Positions 50,210-53,153 of a stretch of DNA of 53,153 nt are shown here, one piece after another; the first letter of the stretch is position 1, and every line of letters starts with the position of its first letter. The position numbers and the translations under genes were made by a program. Source of the DNA: Bacteroidota bacterium (GTDB lineage Bacteria; Bacteroidota; Bacteroidia; UBA7662; CANHCV01); the NCBI GenBank assembly GCA_947501265.1, contig CANMVY010000014.1:1-53153 (forward strand), in the 5' to 3' direction. A model generated the notes under the pieces. That model saw nothing but the letters and a program-made list of their open reading frames with translations, was not told the origin of the DNA and did not search any database.

Positions 50210-53153
50210 TTATTTGGATACAACCATTTTGAATACTGTGGTATTTCCGTTGGAAACAACGTGAACGAAGTAAATACCATTGGAGAAAGAACGCTCATCG
50301 AAGTTTTCAACTTTTGATTGAATGGAACGATTTGCGATGATTTTTCCAGTAAGATCGTAAACAGCAATGTTTCCTGTTGTTGCTTCAGCAAAACGAACTT
50401 CAAAATTGCCATTGGATGGGTTTGGATACAACGATACTGAAGTTTCAGAAATAGAACGGCAAGCCGCTGTGTTAACTGAAATAGAACCGGGCTGAGACCA
50501 ACCGCAAGTGGCAGTTTGAACTTGAACACCAATCTTTCCTGATACAAAACTTCCATTGTTAGAAATGAGAGCCGAATTATTATTTTGGCTAACCAAAGTC
50601 AATCCTGCTGGTAAGTTGAAACGGTAACGAGTAGCACCAATAACTACAGGAACGGAGAAAGTTTCAGTTTCACCAGGGCACAAGCTACTTGCACCTGAAA
50701 TAACTGGTTTATCAAGAAGAACGATGGTTTTAGTTGCAATTGGAGTAAATCCGCAAGGAGTTGATCCTTTTACAGTAATGTTACCACTTGTAAATCCAGC
50801 GTTGAAATTCACAACAATGGAATTTGTTCCTTGTCCTGAAACGATGGTAGCACCTGTTGGAACAGTCCACTGGTAAGAGTTAGTACCTGCGATTGGAGAT
50901 ACGGTGTAGGTTGCATTAGTTGCAGTTCCTTTAATTCCGCAAACACTGGTTGTAGATTGTGTAAATACTGGCAACGAGGTTGGAGGAGTAGCAGATAATG
51001 TAATGATAGAGAATCTTGAGCTCAAACCGCAAGCATTGGAAGGCTTAACGCGGATCTGAGAATTCGAAACAAAATTATTTCCGAAAGTAACTCCAATTCT
51101 TGATGTACCGTTTCCAGTTACCATGGTTACACCAGTTGGAAGTGTCCATGCATAACTTGTTGCAGTAGCATTTTCAGCAATCGAATAGTAAACGGTGTCT
51201 GTAGTACCCATTTTCAAACAAACATTTGATAAACCAGAAATGGCTGTGGTGTTGTTGATAGGTGCTCCAGAACATGCAGTACCATTCACGCGGAAGATAG
51301 AAACCGCTTCATCGAAATCGTTCGACTGAATTTTTACCAAAGCAGTGCTGTTGGTACGAACAATAGGACGATATTGAACTGCGAAATTCAAAGAACTTCC
51401 TGCATTAACGGTAACAGGGAAGGTTGGAAGATTCAACAAAGAGAAATCAGAAGAAGAATTACCAGCGAATGAAATTCCGGAAATGGTCAATGCAGATTGG
51501 CCAGAGTTGCGAATGGAATAATTACGGATTGATTTCGAATTCAAGCTTTGCTGGTTGAACAACGTGCTATCAGCAAAGTTTGGTTCTTTGATGTTGTTGA
51601 TGGTTTTGATTTCGGTGTTATTTCCAAATACTCCAATTTCAGGATTCGAAGCAGCAGCATCAGGTGAATTCAAAACAACCAATTGGCCTAATTCAACCAT
51701 TTCACCACCTACAAACTTGTGAATTTCAGCGTTCATGATGAACTTACCAGGACCAAGGATGTCTTGAGCGTCGAAAATACCAGAAGACTCTTCGTCTTGG
51801 GTCAAGAAATCTGGCTTACCAGAGATGAAGTAAGTAGAATCAAAGCGAGCGATTTCGAACAAGGAATCGGTAGCAACATTGTATTGCCAAACTTTAGCAA
51901 TGTGAGCGTTGTTACCTGGATCTTCTTGGATGTAGATATGGCCAGCGCGATCGCTACCGATGTTGTCCATCATTTTTGGTCCTTCTGTTCCATCAATAAC
52001 AGCTGTAACAGTACCACCAAGAGTTACATCGTTGATGTTCGTGAAACGCAAGCGGTACATGCGGCTCGGGCCAGACATGGAGTTGGTAGTAACGAAATAG
52101 AAATCGTTAGGATTAGCTGGATCGAACAAACCATCTTCAGGGCGCAAGAAACGAGTTACACCTAAAGCGGTAGATTTGGTTTCCAAAGCAGCACCAGAGC
52201 TATCGCGAACGTAGCCAAGATCAACCATAGAGAAGGTAGTATTTGCAGCAATCAAAGAAGAAGTTTCAGTAGCAAGACCGTTTACAGCAACTCCGTAAAG
52301 TTTACCAAAGGCAAGACCTGCTTTTTCAATTTCATTTCCAGAATCGGATTTAGCACCCACGTAGAAGTAAACCTGACCAGGAGTGGCATCGTCCATTCCA
52401 GCAACTACGGTTAAATCAGAAGGATTTGGAGAAGCAACAGCATTTTCCCAAGAGAAACGACCCAGGTAAGGAAGTTGGTAGGAAGTACCTGTTTCAGCAC
52501 CTGTAAGGATGTGAGCAAAAGCACGTCCTTCAGCACCGGTTTCTTCACCGTTCATGAACATACGAACCAAAGAACCTTTACCAGTAGCAGCGTTGTAGAA
52601 AGCTGAAGCAACAGGAATTTCACCGGAGCAGAAACGACTAAATGCACCATTGATAGAATCAAGATTAGCAACATTGGAAGTTACATACTGACCGTTTTTC
52701 CAAAGTTTCACATTTTGGATCAAGTCAGCACCAGAGCGAACAGCAAGGGTATTTTTATCAATATTAAGTTGAGAGATGTAAGCACCTTTGGTTCCGTGAG
52801 CGCGAACAACACCAGATGTTGAAGTGAATTCGTGAGCAACATACAAATTGAAAGTACCGTTACCCAAGTCGATAGCACCCATTCCATCAGGGATACCGTT
52901 CAATTGATAACCGTTTACTTTATCTCCAGCAGTCATGATGGAAGTTACGGAAGCTCCTGCCTGAGTAGCTGTAAAGTAAGGAGCCTTGGATGAAGAGAAC
53001 CCGGTGTTGGTTGTCAAACTTTTTGCAGCATCAGGTGAATTCAAAACAACCAATTGGCCTAATTCAACCATTTCACCACCTACAAACTTGTGAATTTCAG
53101 CGTTCATGATGAACTTACCAGGACCAAGGATGTCTTGAGCGTCGAAAATACCA
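50210..53153 (-). CDS. Large multidomain T9SS cargo with PhoX-like domain, 5'-partial
   Basis: The frame is open to the right edge, so the true start and signal peptide lie outside; the ATG at 53107 is internal. The 980 visible residues show, in order: the tail of one domain copy at the edge; a PhoX/DUF839-like propeller of about 430 residues (GIPDGMGAIDLGNGTFNLYV; FCSGEIPVASAFYN; GRFSWENAVASPN; FLRPEDGLFDPANPNDFYFV; HIYIQEDPGNNAHI); a choice-of-anchor D/HYDIN-like domain (YSIRNSGQSALTISGISF ... FAVQYRPIV); three PKD-like repeats of about 80-85 residues with cores SYAWTLPTG, SYQWTVPTG, RYRFNLPAG; and a type A sorting domain (LYPNPSNGNFEVRF ... FSNGIYFVHV). It would be secreted by the T9SS. 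Whether the PhoX-like domain is catalytic is unknown. Confidence 0.85.
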   Translation of the reverse strand, partial: GIFDAQDILGPGKFIMNAEIHKFVGGEMVELGQLVVLNSPDAAKSLTTNTGFSSSKAPYFTATQAGASVTSIMTAGDKVNGYQLNGIPDGMGAIDLGNGTFNLYVAHEFTSTSGVVRAHGTKGAYISQLNIDKNTLAVRSGADLIQNVKLWKNGQYVTSNVANLDSINGAFSRFCSGEIPVASAFYNAATGKGSLVRMFMNGEETGAEGRAFAHILTGAETGTSYQLPYLGRFSWENAVASPNPSDLTVVAGMDDATPGQVYFYVGAKSDSGNEIEKAGLAFGKLYGVAVNGLATETSSLIAANTTFSMVDLGYVRDSSGAALETKSTALGVTRFLRPEDGLFDPANPNDFYFVTTNSMSGPSRMYRLRFTNINDVTLGGTVTAVIDGTEGPKMMDNIGSDRAGHIYIQEDPGNNAHIAKVWQYNVATDSLFEIARFDSTYFISGKPDFLTQDEESSGIFDAQDILGPGKFIMNAEIHKFVGGEMVELGQLVVLNSPDAAASNPEIGVFGNNTEIKTINNIKEPNFADSTLFNQQSLNSKSIRNYSIRNSGQSALTISGISFAGNSSSDFSLLNLPTFPVTVNAGSSLNFAVQYRPIVRTNSTALVKIQSNDFDEAVSIFRVNGTACSGAPINNTTAISGLSNVCLKMGTTDTVYYSIAENATATSYAWTLPTGVTMVTGNGTSRIGVTFGNNFVSNSQIRVKPSNACGLSSRFSIITLSATPPTSLPVFTQSTTSVCGIKGTATNATYTVSPIAGTNSYQWTVPTGATIVSGQGTNSIVVNFNAGFTSGNITVKGSTPCGFTPIATKTIVLLDKPVISGASSLCPGETETFSVPVVIGATRYRFNLPAGLTLVSQNNNSALISNNGSFVSGKIGVQVQTATCGWSQPGSISVNTAACRSISETSVSLYPNPSNGNFEVRFAEATTGNIAVYDLTGKIIANRSIQSKVENFDERSFSNGIYFVHVVSNGNTTVFKMVVSK
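51654..51782. repeat. 129-bp direct repeat, internal copy
   Basis: Identical, base for base, to 53025-53153. It encodes the end of the PhoX-like domain (GIFDAQDILGPGKFIMN and the following GQLVVLNSPDAA in parts). Confidence 0.95.
53025..53153. repeat. 129-bp direct repeat, copy at the window edge
   Basis: Identical to 51654-51782, shifted by 1371 bp (457 codons exactly). The bases before the two left ends differ (T versus A). The copy is cut by the window edge, so the full repeat may be longer. Confidence 0.95.

Noticed and set aside
53108-53153. Treating ATG 53107 as the true start of the right-edge T9SS cargo
   Set aside because: The frame stays open to the edge and the residues before it match the internal repeat copy, where the same Met is inside the domain. 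There is also no signal peptide at 53107.

Overview
The window reads as chromosomal DNA of a free-living, probably gliding member of the Bacteroidota, most likely a Flavobacteriales-like lineage; the genus cannot be told. Support comes from a complete type IX secretion (T9SS)/gliding core (a PorP/SprF-type protein, then gldK-gldL-gldM-gldN), several secreted proteins with T9SS C-terminal sorting domains, Bacteroidota-restricted families (DUF3078, DUF4271, DUF6728-like), a bacterial geranylgeranylglyceryl phosphate synthase homologue, and recurrent promoters of the Bacteroidota type (-7 element TAnnTTTG). Shine-Dalgarno sites are not evident, and GTG or TTG starts are common. No insertion sequence, prophage, CRISPR array or tRNA was seen; the only RNA gene found is ssrA (tmRNA).

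Layout. 1-6.1 kb: the start of exbD (cut by the edge) and exbB, then a leftward operon of lipoprotein, TonB-domain lipoprotein, recX, a periplasmic-binding-fold protein and an RsmB/NOP-type RNA methyltransferase, divergent from the GGGPS-family gene. 6.1-10.2 kb: two divergent T9SS cargo genes (a ten-motif FG-GAP protein and a CxxCH-bearing anchor-V-type protein) and a DinB-fold protein. 10.2-19.1 kb: a lipoprotein, the lpdA-RND exporter-DUF3078 operon, a zinc phospholipase/nuclease-like exported enzyme, and rho followed by a DsbA/FrnE-like oxidoreductase. 19.2-23.0 kb: radical SAM plus outer-membrane barrel genes, divergent from DUF4271-hemD. 23.1-28.7 kb: the T9SS core. 28.8-33.7 kb: ssrA, then a tightly overlapping leftward operon (M16 peptidase, O-methyltransferase, LysM glucosaminidase, alpha/beta hydrolase, RNase HII). 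33.7-39.8 kb: the rod-shape operon mreB-mreC-mreD-mrdA-rodA, followed by a DUF6728-like small membrane protein and an alkyltransferase-like protein. 39.9-46.9 kb: mfd with a coupled small membrane protein, divergent from a SNF2-type ATPase. 46.9-47.3 kb: a gene-free stretch rich in hairpins. 47.3-50.1 kb: odhA. 50.2-53.15 kb: a large T9SS cargo gene that runs off the right edge.

How the genes fit together. ExbB/ExbD and the TonB-domain lipoprotein are candidates for outer-membrane energisation. GldK-N and the PorP/SprF-type protein form the export and motility machine that would handle the three sorting-domain proteins encoded here. MreBCD, PBP2 and RodA form the elongation machinery, with a LysM glucosaminidase as a nearby wall hydrolase. 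lpdA and odhA supply E3 and E1 of 2-oxoglutarate dehydrogenase, but no E2 gene is present.

The most notable signals are two. First, at least eight genes have a -7-like element ending only 4-5 nt before the start codon, which predicts leaderless mRNAs. Second, the last gene contains an identical 129-bp block repeated in frame 1371 bp apart and ending exactly at the window edge, which points to tandem PhoX-like domains or an assembly break within them.
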